This document shows positions 46,860-58,559 of a stretch of DNA of 64,000 nt, one piece after another. The notes under the pieces are model-generated. The model had not been told where the DNA came from. It did not search any database and was given only the letters and a program-made list of their open reading frames with translations. Position 1 is the stretch's first letter. Each line of letters opens with the position of its first letter. The DNA comes from Kryptolebias marmoratus (Eukaryota; Chordata; Actinopteri; Cyprinodontiformes; Rivulidae): assembly GCF_001649575.2 (NCBI RefSeq), contig NC_051449.1, positions 23,814,958 through 23,878,957 on the forward strand, written 5' to 3'. Position numbers and translations under genes: made by a program.

Positions 46860-48085
46860 AAGATGGATCACCTTGAAATATCCATCATAATAACTAGAAG
46901 CAGTGTGGAGTTGGAGGTGGTGCTGTACGTGGATGACCTTCTGCTGCTTCTGTCTGATCTGTCATGATCTATCCCGCTGCCATTTCAGTCCTTGATGCAT
47001 TTGGTAGAATTTCTTGATATAAACATAATCTTGGCAAAAGTGAGGTACTTGCTGTTAACAGAGAAGAAACATTTTCTCTCTTTGTTTATGCAAATTAAAT
47101 ACGAATTTGAGAGATGGTCTTTCCTTCTAAATTTTTCTGTGGCTCACAAGAATTATTACCATTAAACTTAATATCTTCCTACATTTCTATCATCTATTTC
47201 ATTATATTCAAGTTTTTCTACCTTAAGCTTTTTTACACAAGGTTAATAGTCTAGTTCTGGATTTTGTTTGGAGCAAGAAACCAGCAAGGTTGTGCCATCA
47301 AGTCTTAAAGAGGCCAAAAGCTTTGGGTTTATTGGCACAACCTAATCTTTTGCACTACTACTGGGCAACTATTATAGAAATCTAAATTACTGGGTTCAGT
47401 ATGAGGAGAATGAATTCTCCCATCATGGATGGTTATAGAAGCAAATTCAGCTCATCCAGTGGAATTGAAAGCCTTCCTATATTAATTTCCTAACTTTTCT
47501 CCTTACACTAAGAATGTGACAGTGGCTGCATGTCTTAAAAGTCTGGGTTCAATTTAGATGTCAGTTTGATCTGCAACCACATTCTGTTGGAGCACTGCTC
47601 ACAGGGAATCATTTTTCTTTATATAGGCTAGGTTAGGTATAAAAACCTGGAAAGATTTGTATGTTGATTGTACTTTTGCTATTTTTTTCAGCACTTGTTT
47701 AAATAAATTTTCTCCCTAATTGTCATTTTTTTCTGATACCATCAAGCTTAACCTGATGTTTGTATCTCATCCCCAGAATTCCCCTTTGATTTTAAAGCAC
47801 TTCTGCAACCTTTCCCCTCACTGAGATGGGAGATTTACTCTATATATTCAAATATTTCTACACGTTCAAAACTTTCCACTGTGTAAAGAGCTGTCTGGGA
47901 AACAGATTTATTAATGTTGACTTCAGATGATGTTTGGGGCAGGTTTTAAAGAGGGTACACAGATCTTCAATCTGAGCTAGGCACAGTTTCACGCAGTGTT
48001 GAATTATACACCAAGAGTGGTGAGGGGGAAGCTTGTTCACTGTTGATGTAAAATGTTAAAAATTCAATAAAAAGAAAGTAAAAAA
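46860..48085 (+). mobile_element. Degenerate L1-clade LINE 3' half
   Basis: Plus strand, frame broken repeatedly: VVLYVDDLLLLLSD (the YxDD region), IKYEFERWSFLLNFSVAHKN, FWSKKPARLCHQVLKRPKAL GFIGTT-like sequence and a C-terminal region. It ends with CAATAAAAAG near 48075. Typical of L1 elements in fish. 5' truncated. Confidence 0.7.
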
Positions 48086-48479
48086 TATTTGGGAAATGTA
48101 GAAAGTTAGATGGACTCATAAATAAGGGAAGCTTCAAAAGGACAGAGGACAAGTTTTGTGATGGACTCAATTTCTTGAATGTATGTTTGAGCAGGATGTT
48201 TATAAAAGGAGGAGGCTTATAAAAGTGTTAGACCTATGGCAGAAAAAGTCATAAGTGTGGTGGGCATATTCTATCCATGGTAATTGTGTGCTCCAATAAC
48301 AGTATGCTCCAACGAGTTGGGGCTGAGTTACAGGTCTATGGCATAGTCATAAGTTTAACAGGATTTCTAATGTTTTACAAAATCTATTGCTAACATTAGA
48401 AATAAACACACACAGAAACTAGTACAACATTATTGTGATTTTGTCAAGTGAAAATAAAGCATGTATCACAAACATGGAA

Positions 48480-49240
48480 GTGTCAAAGGTGAGTAACCCA
48501 GTAACGAACAAACTCAGAAGACAATGTAAAAGGTAAGTGATTTTTATTTACAGTATGAGCGGGATAGTTGGGCAGGGTCTGAAAGAGAGGAATAAGTGGT
48601 ATATGTCTGGTCTGTCTGCAAAGAGTTTTTGCAGGAATCAATAGATACAGGTAAAATGTTCTTAAGGGTCGTGGGGGTGGTGTTGGGCTCAGGAGTGAGG
48701 TCCTGGATTCGCATGGTGAGCATGTACAGGTAGGCGCAGTGTTTGGAGGTGAGGTCTCGGATTCCCGTGGTGAGTAATCTCTGGTGGATGATGTCCAGGT
48801 AAGTGAGCTCTCGGATTGGTCGGAGGCAGGCTGGTTGCGGTTCGGATCTTCAGCAGGTAAGTAGCTCTTGGAATCCTGAATTGGTTGGAGGCAGACTGGT
48901 TGCGGTTCGGACATTTGGCAGGTAAGTAGCTCTCGGGTATTTCGCAGGTAGGAGACTCCAAACAGATTGAAGCACTCGTGCACAGGCTTCAGAAACTCTG
49001 GACTGACACAGGAACAAAAACTGTTTAGAGCAACTCAGGTAAACAAGGTTTGTAGGAGGCTGAGACTGATTACCAATGGTAAACAATGCTCCAGCAACGA
49101 TCTGTTCCTCCATACTGCCTTAAGTACCCAAGAGAAGATGGACTTGATCCGCTGCAGCTGCAACTAATTAGTCTGCCAACCAATCAGGAAACATAGGAGA
49201 AGCAACCACAGGAGGCCAAATGGCAGATTGCCACAGCATG
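48480..49240. repeat. Repeat with ~60-bp degenerate tandem units
   Basis: Units starting near 48797, 48857 and 48922 share GGTAAGTAGCTCTCGG, GGTCGGAGGCAGGCTGG and TTGCGGTTCGGA. GC-richer than the surroundings. Long minus-strand ORFs here are by-products of the repeat. Class unassigned. Confidence 0.55.
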
Positions 49241-49559
49241 AACAACATAAAAAGATGTTAGAAGTGTGGTGGTGAGTGAACGATGGGCTCAAAGGTAAAC
49301 TGAAATCAAATCTCAAAATGACTATCATTTAGTGAAACACATCCACAAAACATTCCAGGGACCCATTTATCTGACTTAAATCTTAAATAATTTGTTTTTA
49401 GCATTTATGTCAATAAATGCTTAAGTGAGGTGATTTGTGGGGTGGAGTTGCTGTCCTGGGTTCATGACGTGCGCTATGGCCCAGTCGGCTCCAACAGAAT
49501 GCTAAAAAACCGAGGCAGTTACTGTCCCATTGTTTATTAGTGAAAATGGAAGAAGAAAG

Positions 49560-49765
49560 ATTTTTTTAAATAAGAAAAATTCCGGAAGGTTTTGCAGGAG
49601 TAATGGATATACAACAATATCAGTGTGAACCTGAAATGATGGCTGGATCTTCAGAATCAGATGAAAACTCTTCAGATTCAGATTCTGATGATCACAAGAA
49701 CCGTCACGGCCGACAAATGTGCATAATGACCAAGTTAGGAACGTGGAATGGTGAGAACTGATTAC
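49560..49765 (+). pseudogene. P2X7-like (transposon-associated) domain fragment
   Basis: Plus strand reads MDIQQYQCEPEMMAGSSESD then ENSSDSDSDDHKNR. The YxxEPE...SESD(E)xS pattern resembles the N-terminus of the many P2X7-like, DNA-element-associated proteins of teleosts. No C-terminal zinc-binding region follows. Low confidence. Confidence 0.3.
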
Positions 49766-50399
49766 CCCCAGATCATTGTCATGACATCAGCACACGACAC
49801 TGCAAGTCAACATAAAGATGGCAGGAGAGAGCTAACGCTGCTAACTCAAAGGTAACTTGATGCTAACTAGATGCTAACTTGTTGAAAACGTGAATGCACT
49901 TGAGAATAGCGTTCATGAACTCTCACACCAGAGTAAACTAATCAACAGCAGTTTCAGACTATGACATTTGTTTAATCACACATGGATTGTATTTTTCCAT
50001 CAATCACAAACCTGAGTGCTTTTTTTCAATGGTCAGTACTTTTTAAAAAAAGTATATATAAATATATACTTAAAAAAACTGATATGAATATATATATTTT
50101 TTTCTTTAAATTTACAGCTAGCACATTTTCTGTTTTTTTTCAACTGGCTTTAAATCACTTTTTAATTCTGCTTAAAATAAATGGGATGCTCCCAAATGAA
50201 ATCCAGTTTAGGGCTCCATCAAATCTTGGGCCAGCCCTGCTTGTATATTTGTTTGTTTCTCTGGTTCAGTTTCCAAAAGTTGGCAAGCCTAGGATTGGGA
50301 ACATTTACCGGGTGAGAAAATGAGTTTTTGCAGCACAAAATAGTTCTAGTTTCACGAAGAGAATCTGTGTAGAGTTGAAGAGTGGCTGGTCCAGATTTC

Positions 50400-50708
50400 C
50401 AGAGAGTCGCCTCCTCTCATTAGTCGTTCGGACTTTTCCGTACGGGGTTCGTGCCTTTCCGCGTCTTCGTAAAGTTTCCACGCAGGGAGTCTGCTCCCCT
50501 GCGCCGTGCTGAGCTGGAAAATGGCTGAGTTGTGAAGGGGAATAGAGCGAGAGGAGGACGGAGGAGGAAAAAGTTAAGACCAAAAGTTTTACCAGGATAT
50601 GGAGAAAGCTGTCGTCTGAAGCTTAGACTTTGCTCCGACTCTGACCGACTATTTTTCGGTGTTAAAATCCCGAAGCCAAAAGTGGGAAGACTGGAGAAAC
50701 TTCCATGG
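50400..50708 (+). promoter_or_regulatory. Candidate CpG-rich promoter and non-coding first exon of next gene (possibly pik3r2)
   Basis: This stretch is richer in G+C and CpG than its surroundings. It runs into CCATGG|GTGAGT, a near-consensus donor at 50709. Short upstream ORFs start at about 50521 (MAEL) and 50599 (MEKAVV) and stop at once, as is common in 5' leaders. There is no coding similarity I recognise. Human PIK3R2 follows MAST3 in the same orientation, so this may be its untranslated first exon. Alternative: a lone alternative promoter or an unrelated lncRNA. Confidence 0.45.
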
Positions 50709-51300
50709 GTGAGTTTTTTTTCTTCAACTTATTGCACATTTTCAGTCCAGCAAAGGCGACTGTACAGAAAAAAGCTGAAAGCTTTGCAAACTAGTCTGTA
50801 GTTTTTTCCCACGTTTGAAATGTAATCTGTGTCTTTTTATCTATCAGTCTTGCATTCTCTCACATACTAGTTTTTAACGATTATTTTTACAATTTCATCT
50901 CGTGTCACACATTGTGCTCGCGCTTGTTGACGTTTTTGAAAAATGTCACAGTGTAATGTAGTTTAAAATTAGGGCTTAATTGTGTAGTTCTTATTTTTCC
51001 TCTTTCTTTTTCTTCCCCTTATTTTTTGAGTGTTTCAGTTTTAAGTGCCTGCTGCATATAAGAGGTCCTAAAGCCGTCAGTTGGTCATTTAACACGATGT
51101 AAAAGTTAGTTTTACTTAAAGGCCCAGCGATCCTTGAAGGGATGCATGTCGCCCGCTGCTTTTTATTCCGGAGGTTTAGACAAATATCATCTTTTGAAGA
51201 GAAAAAAATAACTTGTAGCTGTTTTGGTCAATCTCATCTGTAAAAACGGCTGAGTTAAAGCCATTTTGGGTTGAATAATGTTGATGACTACAAAAACGTA
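50709..51300. other. No gene recognised (candidate first intron of next gene)
   Basis: Follows the GTGAGT donor. Nothing recognised. Confidence 0.4.
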
Positions 51301-51495
51301 TTAGTTGTAAATGTACATCCACTGATTACTGTCAGAAAGTTTCAGTAAAATCTGTCCATTGATGGTGTGTTCTGAGGTTTTCACAGCAGCATTTATGTTC
51401 TGTTCGATTCCTGTTCTTACTTCTTGCTGGAGGGTGCTCCTGTGACAGAGTAGGGCAGAAGAGACTGCAAAAAGAAGAAATACAGAAGGAGGCAA
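51301..51495 (-). CDS. Small ORF with signal-peptide-like start (unidentified)
   Basis: Minus strand from ATG near 51495: MLPPSVFLLFAVSSALLCHR has a hydrophobic stretch like a signal peptide; then about 45 residues to a stop at 51301. I do not recognise it. No splice sites, neighbour gene or poly(A) signal support it, and it could be chance. Confidence 0.15.
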   Translation of the reverse strand: MPPSVFLLFAVSSALLCHRSTLQQEVRTGIEQNINAAVKTSEHTINGQILLKLSDSNQWMYIYN

Positions 51496-51739
51496 CATCG
51501 TGTTCTGTAATGGCCTCTGGCGTAATGGCACACTTGCTGTAATAAAAAGCGGTGAATTTACTCGTCGTCAGCTATTTTATTACAATCGCCACAACAAAAT
51601 TGGTGACAAAAATGAGCGCTTCAGCACAGAGTCCACCGCCTTTCCTGCATCACGCTGGAGAGCCTCTTATATAATTTACAACGTGATGGAAGATATTTGA
51701 TAATTACATTCTCATCATAAATGCTACGAGAGAGACGAA

Positions 51740-51890
51740 TGACTGAATGAAAGATGGCGTTCCATTTTATTACACTGCTTGGGTCCAGAAGGACAGCGTC
51801 TGTTCTACACACTACTAGAACTACATGATGAAGCCATGGCTGCACTTGAAAGACATTTTGGCACTAAAGTTAATGTACTGGGGTCAAGCG
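51740..51890 (+). mobile_element. Retrotransposon gag-like fragment
   Basis: With frame changes, the plus strand reads LLGPEGQRLFYTLLELHDEA, MAALERHFGTKVNVLGSSA. The GxEGQRxFxTL...ALxxHFxxKVNV pattern is that of gag-like proteins of fish Gypsy-type retroelements. No pol sequence nearby. Confidence 0.4.
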
Positions 51891-51899
51891 CAGTCAGTT

Positions 51900-52530
51900 C
51901 ATAAAGGCAGCCTAAAAAGAAAAGAAAAAGAAAATTATTAGCCAATCAAAATAGTTCCTCTTAATAAAAATTGAAGTTATGTAATTACTTTGCTTGCTGT
52001 GCAGTGTTTTGTTATGTGGGTTTTTTCAACTATTTGGACAATTTTAAATGGATTTCAAAATGATTTTTGGTGATTCATTCACAGTTTGTTACTTATCTGC
52101 ACTTAATGTGGTGGAGCAGGTCACCACCTGTGTTCATCAGTAGATTTATCATATTTCCCTGTCAGCTGTGATCAGAACTGCAGGCAGCTCCAACAGAGCC
52201 TCACTGAAGCAGAAACAATTCTGCTCTATGGACACAGTCTGCTGGTTTTAGCTCATTAATACAACCACTACTACACTTAGATTACCCACAGGTGGATGTT
52301 ATTTAACTAATTATGTGGCTTTTAAAGGTATTGGTTGGGACTTTAAAACAAAGCAGTAAATATATACGCACACACCACTAATTTAATTTTATAGTTTTTG
52401 CAGTAGTCCGCCCCCATTTAACTTTAACTTGGAGTATTATTGCAGAAATATTACTTCAAATCAAATTATACATCCAATACACACAGCTGTGTACCTGCCA
52501 TTTGTTTTATTTTACACAGTTAAAATCAAA
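51900..52530. other. No gene recognised
   Basis: AT-rich; nothing recognised. Confidence 0.4.
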
Positions 52531-52532
52531 AT

Positions 52533-54415
52533 TATGTAAAAGAGAAAAAGAAATTCTGGAAGGATCTCAATGAAGTGACAGAGAGTATTCCCAGGGAGGA
52601 GGGAGTGGTGATCGGAGCAGATCTGAATGGACATGTTGGTGAAGGAAACAGAGGAGATCAGGAGGTGATGGGCAGGTTTGGTGTCAAGGAAAGGACCCAG
52701 AAAGGACAAATGGTGGTGGATTTTGCTAAAAGGATGGAAATGGCTGTAGGCAACACCTATTTACAAAAGAGGGAGGAACACAGGGTGACCTATAAGAGTG
52801 GAGGCAGGAGTACACAGGTGGACTACATTCTGTGTAGAAGAGGTAACCTGAGGGAGACTGTGGACTATAAGGTTGTGGCAGGGGAGAAAGTGGACAGACA
52901 GCATCAGATGGTGGTGTGTAGGATGACTGTTGTAGCGAAGAAGACGAAAAGAGTAAAGGCAGAAAAGAGGACCAAATGGTGGAAGTTGAGGAAGGAGGAA
53001 TGTTGTGAGGAGTTCAGAAAGGAGCTGTTAAAGGCTCTGGGTGGTCAGAAAAAGCTTCCAGATGACTGGGCTACTACAGCCACAGTGATAGATAGGAAGG
53101 TACTTGGTGTGTCATCTGGACAGAGAAAAGATGACAAGGAGACCTGGTGGTGGAATAGTGAAGTGCAGGAAGTTATCCAGAGGAAGAGGTTAGCCAGGAA
53201 GAAATGGGAGAGGACTGAAGAGAGTAGACAGGAATATAGGGAGATGCAATGTAGGACAAAGAGGGAGGCAGCAAAGGCAAAACAGAAGAGTACAAGAGGC
53301 TGGACACTAAGGAGGGAGAGAAGGACTTGTATCAACTGGCAAGACAGATGGACCAGGCTGGAAAGGATGTGCAGCAGGTTAGGCTTGTTAAAGATAGAAA
53401 CAGTAATGTTCTAAAAAGAGAAGAGAGTGTGATGGGAAAATGGAAGGAGTACTTTGAGGAGTTGATGAATAAAGAGAATGAAAGGGAAAGAATAACATAG
53501 GTCATAGAAACTGTGGACCAGTAAGTGGAAAAGGTTAGTAAGGATGAAGAAGCTTTGAAGAGGAAGGCAGTCGTACCTGATCACATAACAGTGGAGGTAT
53601 GGAAATGTCTAGGAGAGATGGCAGTGAAGTTTTTGACTCAATTATTCAATGGCATTTTTGAGAGTGAGAAAATACCTGAGGAATGGAGGAGAAGTGTGTT
53701 GGTGCCAATCTTTAAGAACAAGGGTGATGTACAGAGTTGTAGCAACTACAGGGGAATGAAGTTGATGAGCCACATGATGAAGATCTGGGAGAGAGTTGTG
53801 GAAGCTAGTCTTAGACAAGAGATGACTATTTGTGAGCAGCAGTATGGTTTTATGCCAAGAAAGAGCACCAAAAACACCATCTTTGCTTTAAGGATGCTGA
53901 TGGAGAAATACAGAGAGGGTCAGAAAGAGCTTCATTGTGTCTTTGTAGATTTAGAAAAAGCATATTACAGGGTGCTGAGGAAGGAGCTGTGGTGTTGTAT
54001 GAGGAAATCTGGAGTTGAGGAGAAGAATGTTAGACACAGGACAGGTACAGGACATGTATGAGGACAGCAGGATAGTGGTGAGGTGCACTTTAGGAGTGAC
54101 AGATAGCTTCAATGTGGAGGTGAGACTGCATCAAGGATTGGTTCTGAGGCCTTTCTTGTTTGCTCTGGTGATGGACAGACTAACAGATGAGGTCAGGCAG
54201 GAATCACGTGGACTATGATGTTTGCAGATGACAAATGGAAAAAGATGGGAATGGGAATGAGAAAAGACAAAGAGGAGATGTATGGATGCAGTCAGAGAGG
54301 ACATGGAGGTAGTTGGAGTGAGGACAGAGGACACAGAAGACAGAGTTAGACGGAGGAGGATGACTTGCTGTGGCAACCCCTGTAAAGGGAAAAGCCGAAA
54401 GTAAAAGAAGATCCT
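52533..54415 (+). mobile_element. RTE-clade LINE, 5' truncated and internally deleted
   Basis: Endonuclease: VVIGADLNGHVGEGNRGDQE, QVDYILCRRGNLRETVDYKV, RQHQMVVCRMT. Linker: KETWWWNSEVQEVIQRKRLA. RT: VLVPIFKNKGDVQSCSNYRG, EQQYGFMPRKSTKNTIFALR, LHCVFVDLEKAYYRVLRKEL, VEVRLHQGLVLRPFLFALVM, MMFADD. After FADD (about 54230) it jumps to the extreme C-terminus (MDAVREDMEVVGVRTEDTED, 54275 on) and the RTE tail GGGAAAAGCCGAAAGTAAAA. Frameshift near 53285 and stops near 53498-53525. Confidence 0.9.
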
Positions 54416-54419
54416 ATCT

Positions 54420-55420
54420 TTTTTTCACATGATTGTAAAATTTGTGTGGTTAGCGATTTAGGAATTGAATGTCCTCCCCACTAATAAGAGGTCAGCTCAT
54501 TGCTAATGCTAATCTCAGTGCTGTGAAGGATAAGTGCAGAGCTTCTCAAAGTGTTAAGCAACTCTACTGTCCAGCGGAGTTGAAGTAGTGCATGAAGTCT
54601 CTTCAAGTTGTGTAAGACTCAGTGTTAGATGAACTTCTTTTTGTTAAATTCCTGTTAGATGTGTGTTCCAGTTGTAATAAAATGTTATCTAATCAAACAA
54701 GGTTCTTTAAAGAGTTTCACAGCTCCGTCAAAAAAGTTACCCGAGAGCCAATTAGAAACAAAGTAGTACCTTTTTCTAACTGCAGTGACACACATTTTTA
54801 GTTTTTACCTACCCTCTACTCAGAACAGCTCTGTCCAAGAGGTGAGTAAGTAGCATATCACTAATTTACAGTCTGCTTTTCTCTTTGTTAAAGAAAATAC
54901 AGTTAACCCCAAAGTCACAGTTCAGAGTTTGTGGCCTTAGTCATTCATGATTTTTTTCTTAGAACCTAACTAATAATAGTTTGCTTAAAACCCCTGCAAT
55001 TTTGCGAAAACCACAAATATCCTCTGCAATTTTTTATGACTTTTTTTGTGGCAATGTATACATTAGATTTACTTCAGATGTTATGAACAGCAGTAGAAAA
55101 ATTAAAACCATCTAAAAGGAGTTTAGGTAATGCAGGGTGTCTTGGTGTTTGGCATGACTGATAAAAGCAGGGTACTGATAGGATCGTGATGAAGCTTTTG
55201 GCCCAAACTTAGAGGAAAGCAGTGAAAGTTCTGACAGTGAAAGGCGACATCTGTAATCCTTGTCCCAACACTGATGCGTCAGGAAGACGCCTTAAAAATG
55301 AAGTATAAAAAAGAAATTGTAAATCTGACTTAAATTAGGATTCAAATTAGGTGCAAACTATTTGTATGTATTTTAATTGTATTTTTGTGTAAAAAAAGTC
55401 TTTCAAAAGTGCCTTTTTGT
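54420..55420. other. No gene recognised
   Basis: AT-rich; nothing recognised. Confidence 0.4.
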
Positions 55421-55425
55421 AAAAC

Positions 55426-55905
55426 TGTTATGAAGTGGGGTGAAGGAGGCGAAGCCCGTTTGCAGACTCATGATGAAAAATAAACTAATTTATTTAGGGA
55501 AAAAGCAACAAAAACAAAGAGCTGACGTTGCAGCAAACAAAAACCTAAACTAACCAGGAACTAAGCAGGAGCAAGACGACCAGGACACAAGGGGCAATGA
55601 GAAGTGACAATAACCAGAAGGACAGCACATCAGGGAGACAAGGATAGAACAATGAACCAGCAAGTAAGTGGAGAAAGTGACCGGGTTTTAAAGACAGAAT
55701 GACAATGGGAAATGGGCACAGGTGAGTGATTACAACTGTAGGCAGGTGGAGATGGGCGTGGCAGGAAAACCAGAGACTGACTGAGGAGGAGTGAATGTAG
55801 CAGGAAACACAGACACAAGGAACAAGAACTGAACTAAGACCAGGATAAACACAGGAACCAAATAATCCAAACACAGAAAAAACAACATAAATTCAAACAC
55901 TGACA
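55426..55905. mobile_element. Candidate solo LTR with 5-bp target duplication
   Basis: Starts TGTTATGAAG and ends CACTGACA (TG...CA, short inverted TGT/ACA). It is flanked by AAAAC at 55421-55425 and 55906-55910. 480 bp, no internal coding. This fits a solo LTR left by recombination. Superfamily unassigned. Confidence 0.6.
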
Positions 55906-56024
55906 AAAACTGTAGGTGTGTAAATATTTGACACAAATATCTTACAATATCACATAATAAATAGCTATTTTTTCAACTTTCCTGTCAACTTTAATCTTTT
56001 TTTTTTTTTACTAAATCATGATCG

Positions 56025-56235
56025 GTCGGCGCTTGGCCAACGCCCACAGGAACAACCCCACACCAAGGGGACAGCACCCCGCGGGCAGCCCCCCAACGAC
56101 ACCGTCAGAGACTCCCAGCCGCCCCCAAAACCCCAGCCCTCACTGAACCAGTACAGGCATCTGGACGGTAGCAAGAAGGGGAAACCGCGCCCCCCCAATC
56201 CCAGCCCATGCCCTCCCCCATGTGTTGCATGCATG
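56025..56235. repeat. GC-rich repeat segment
   Basis: Pro/Gly-codon-like GC-rich sequence (CAGCCCCCCAACGACACCGT, CCCCCAATCCCAGCCCATGC). Much richer in GC than its surroundings. It abuts a Rex3-like fragment and was probably inserted into it. Confidence 0.45.
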
Positions 56236-56239
56236 TCTG

Positions 56240-56450
56240 TGGTAGTGAGCAACCGAATAACTAAACATCTCACCCTGTCTCTGAGGGAGAGCCCAGCTAC
56301 CCTGCAGAGAATACTCATATTGACCGCCTGTATTCTCAATCTTATTCTTTCGGTTACTACCCAAAGTTCATGACCATAGGTGAGGGTAGGAACATAGACC
56401 GACCGGTAAACAAGGAGTTTTGCCTTGCAGCTCAGGTTTTTGTACCTTTT
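56240..56450 (-). mobile_element. Rex3-like LINE fragment
   Basis: Minus strand: CKAKLLVYRSVYVPTLTYGH, ELWVVTERIRLRIQAVNMSI, LCRVAGLSLRDRVRCLVIRL. Same RT C-terminus as at 16525-16700 but in the opposite orientation; interrupted on the 56.24-kb side by the GC-rich repeat. Confidence 0.8.
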
Positions 56451-56544
56451 AGACTTTTCAAAATATTTTATTTTATTTACAAAACAATTGGCCATAGAAA
56501 TAAATAAAGACCTCTTCAGTTTCTTCGAAAATATTAAACTTTTT

Positions 56545-57500
56545 AAATCTGCTTCAGCGTACTTTTTCTTTTTTTGTCTTCTTATGATACTTTTAGCTAG
56601 CCTTTTGCTACGCTTAGGTTTTAGCTCACGTTCTGCTACTTTAGGCTACCATTCTAATACTTTTAACTTTTAGACAGCCCTTTTCTCCTTTAAACTTTTA
56701 TATAACTTTTTTTTCCCCACTATTTTCTTTTATTAAATTTTCAACATTTAACATCAACACTGAACAAACAACCCCCACCCCAGCACCTATCTGTGACAGA
56801 CTAATGAAAACCATGATAAAATAAAAAGTTTAAGGTAAAATTAATATTAAATAAATAAAACACATTATAAATATACACACAAATATATACACACGTTGAT
56901 ACACATCACTGTGTTGCTCAGTTCAGAATGATCTGACAGTCTGTATCTTTAACAGGACAGAAATAGACTCCAGGTTATTTCAAATGGTCCAGCCTTACCG
57001 ACCAATTTTTCTTAAATTTGCCCAATTTAAGAAAATAAAGGACCTTTCTAATCCAGCTTGTATATGTAGACGGAGCTGCAGATTTCCAGTTTAACAGTAT
57101 TAGCCCCCTGGACAGCAGAGTTGTGAAAACAATATCCTTTTTAGCAGGAGAGAGATCAAGTGAAGTAGGCTTCATCTTGAAAAATGCAGTTAAGGCATTA
57201 GGAGTGATTTAATCTCCAGTTATATTAGACAATGTAAGAAAGAATTTAGACCAGAACCTCTTCATGGAGGGACAGCTCCAAAATCTGTGTGACCTTTTGC
57301 ATGTTTATCTTTTAGATAGCTTTTTGCTAAGTTTAGTTTTCAGCTAGCGTTTTGTTGCTTTTAGCTACAGTTTTGCCACTTTTGGCTTTTAGCCAAAGTT
57401 CTACTTCTTCAAGCTTTAATAACTCAGTTTTAACTTCAGCTTTTTTCAGGACATTTCAGCAAAGTCTTTCAGCTCTCAGTATTCACACTTGGGTGGCAAT
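56545..57500. mobile_element. Helitron-like family fragments (two)
   Basis: 56545-56720 (ATCTGCTTCAGCGTACTTTT, TTAGCTAGCCTTTTGCTACG) and 57290-57500 (TTTTGCTAAGTTTAGTTTTC, ACATTTCAGCAAAGTCTTTC) match the interior of the copy at 12640-13147. The 3' hairpin is lost (CAGTATTCACACTTGGG). 56720-57290 between them is unassigned, and may be an insertion splitting one copy. Confidence 0.5.
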
Positions 57501-57594
57501 ATATTAGGAAAAACTTGCAATATTATTTTTTATTATTGCTTAATATTTACAATGATGTCAATTGTGATAAATCTAAAATTTCCTGAAAGTCTGA

Positions 57595-57675
57595 GAGGTG
57601 AGCCTGCAAACCTGTGACGCTGTTGCCTCACAGCAAGAAGGTCACAGGTTGTACCCCTGTGCTGCCTGTTCTAAA
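57595..57675 (+). repeat. tRNA-like SINE-type repeat, head only
   Basis: GACGCTGTTGCCTCACAGCA, AGAAGGTCACAGGTTGTACC matches the head of the repeats at 7553 and 32655. Confidence 0.6.
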
Positions 57676-58559
57676 AACCACGTTGATTAACTATAAATGT
57701 GGGGGCGGCTGCTAAGTGTATCTGACGTGGGCAAAGGTGGGTAAGCATGCAGTTTGAAATGAAAATAAACCGTGATTTTCAAAACTGGCTGTTAAAAATG
57801 CATCCTCATGGTTCGATGGTCATTTGGCTGCAGACACTAAGAATTCAGTGACACTGTGATGGAAAATTTACAGGTTTATTTGCAATTTTGAGTCACCACC
57901 TTGTCTACAACAGTCATAGTCCTGTGAGATACTAGGGCAAACCCAAATTTGTTACATCAGATTTACATATTATCAAATTTTGAGGTAATCTGTGTTTTAC
58001 AGTGAATTTTGTTCAATTTCATGATTCTGATTGCAATAAGGCCTTAATACCGTGCTGTTAAAAAAAATGTTACTAAAAACATTTGACTCATATAATTTTA
58101 GCTTAGTTTTGGTGTTGTTTACAGTTTTGTTTTGTATTCCAGGGTTGCCAACTTTCGAGGTCAGCTTGTCGTGAAATTTGAAACAGGGAGCATATTTGTT
58201 TGATTGGGAAGGTGCGAGAGAAAAAAAATGAGCTGTTCCATATTGACCTTGTTCTTCTCCTAAACTGGGACACTTCTGTGTGTCAGAAATTGTGACATGT
58301 TCTTCTAGTGTTAGCCTCAGTGCTTTAACCAAAAGACATTAACCATGAGTTGTACAACATACTCAAAGGAAGAAAGAAACTTTGTAAATTCAGAGTATTT
58401 TAAACATTTTAATCTGATGCTGTCAAACAGATGTGGAGCTTTTTACATTCACGTCCACTGAGAAAACAGTGAAGCTTTCATTAAAACTTTACACTTAAAC
58501 AGTCCCCCAAAACAGCAGCTTGTTTTAATGTTTGTTCATTATCAAAGTCAAAGGTGAAT

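Noticed and set aside
48483..48983. 166-codon minus-strand ORF rich in Ser/Pro/Thr
   Set aside because: Overlaps a second frame of the same repeats and mirrors the ~60-bp tandem units; no recognisable domain or splice context.
52575..53414. 279-codon ORF as a host gene
   Set aside because: Clear RTE endonuclease and linker sequence with frameshifts into RT; part of a LINE.
55545..55936. Hydrophobic minus-strand ORFs (Leu/Ser/Cys-rich)
   Set aside because: They lie wholly inside the candidate solo LTR, and the hydrophobic bias follows from A/C-rich, T/G-rich strand composition.
56016..56495. 159-codon minus-strand ORF as a gene
   Set aside because: Its first half is Rex3-like RT and the rest is a GC-rich repeat; a chance fusion of two repeats.
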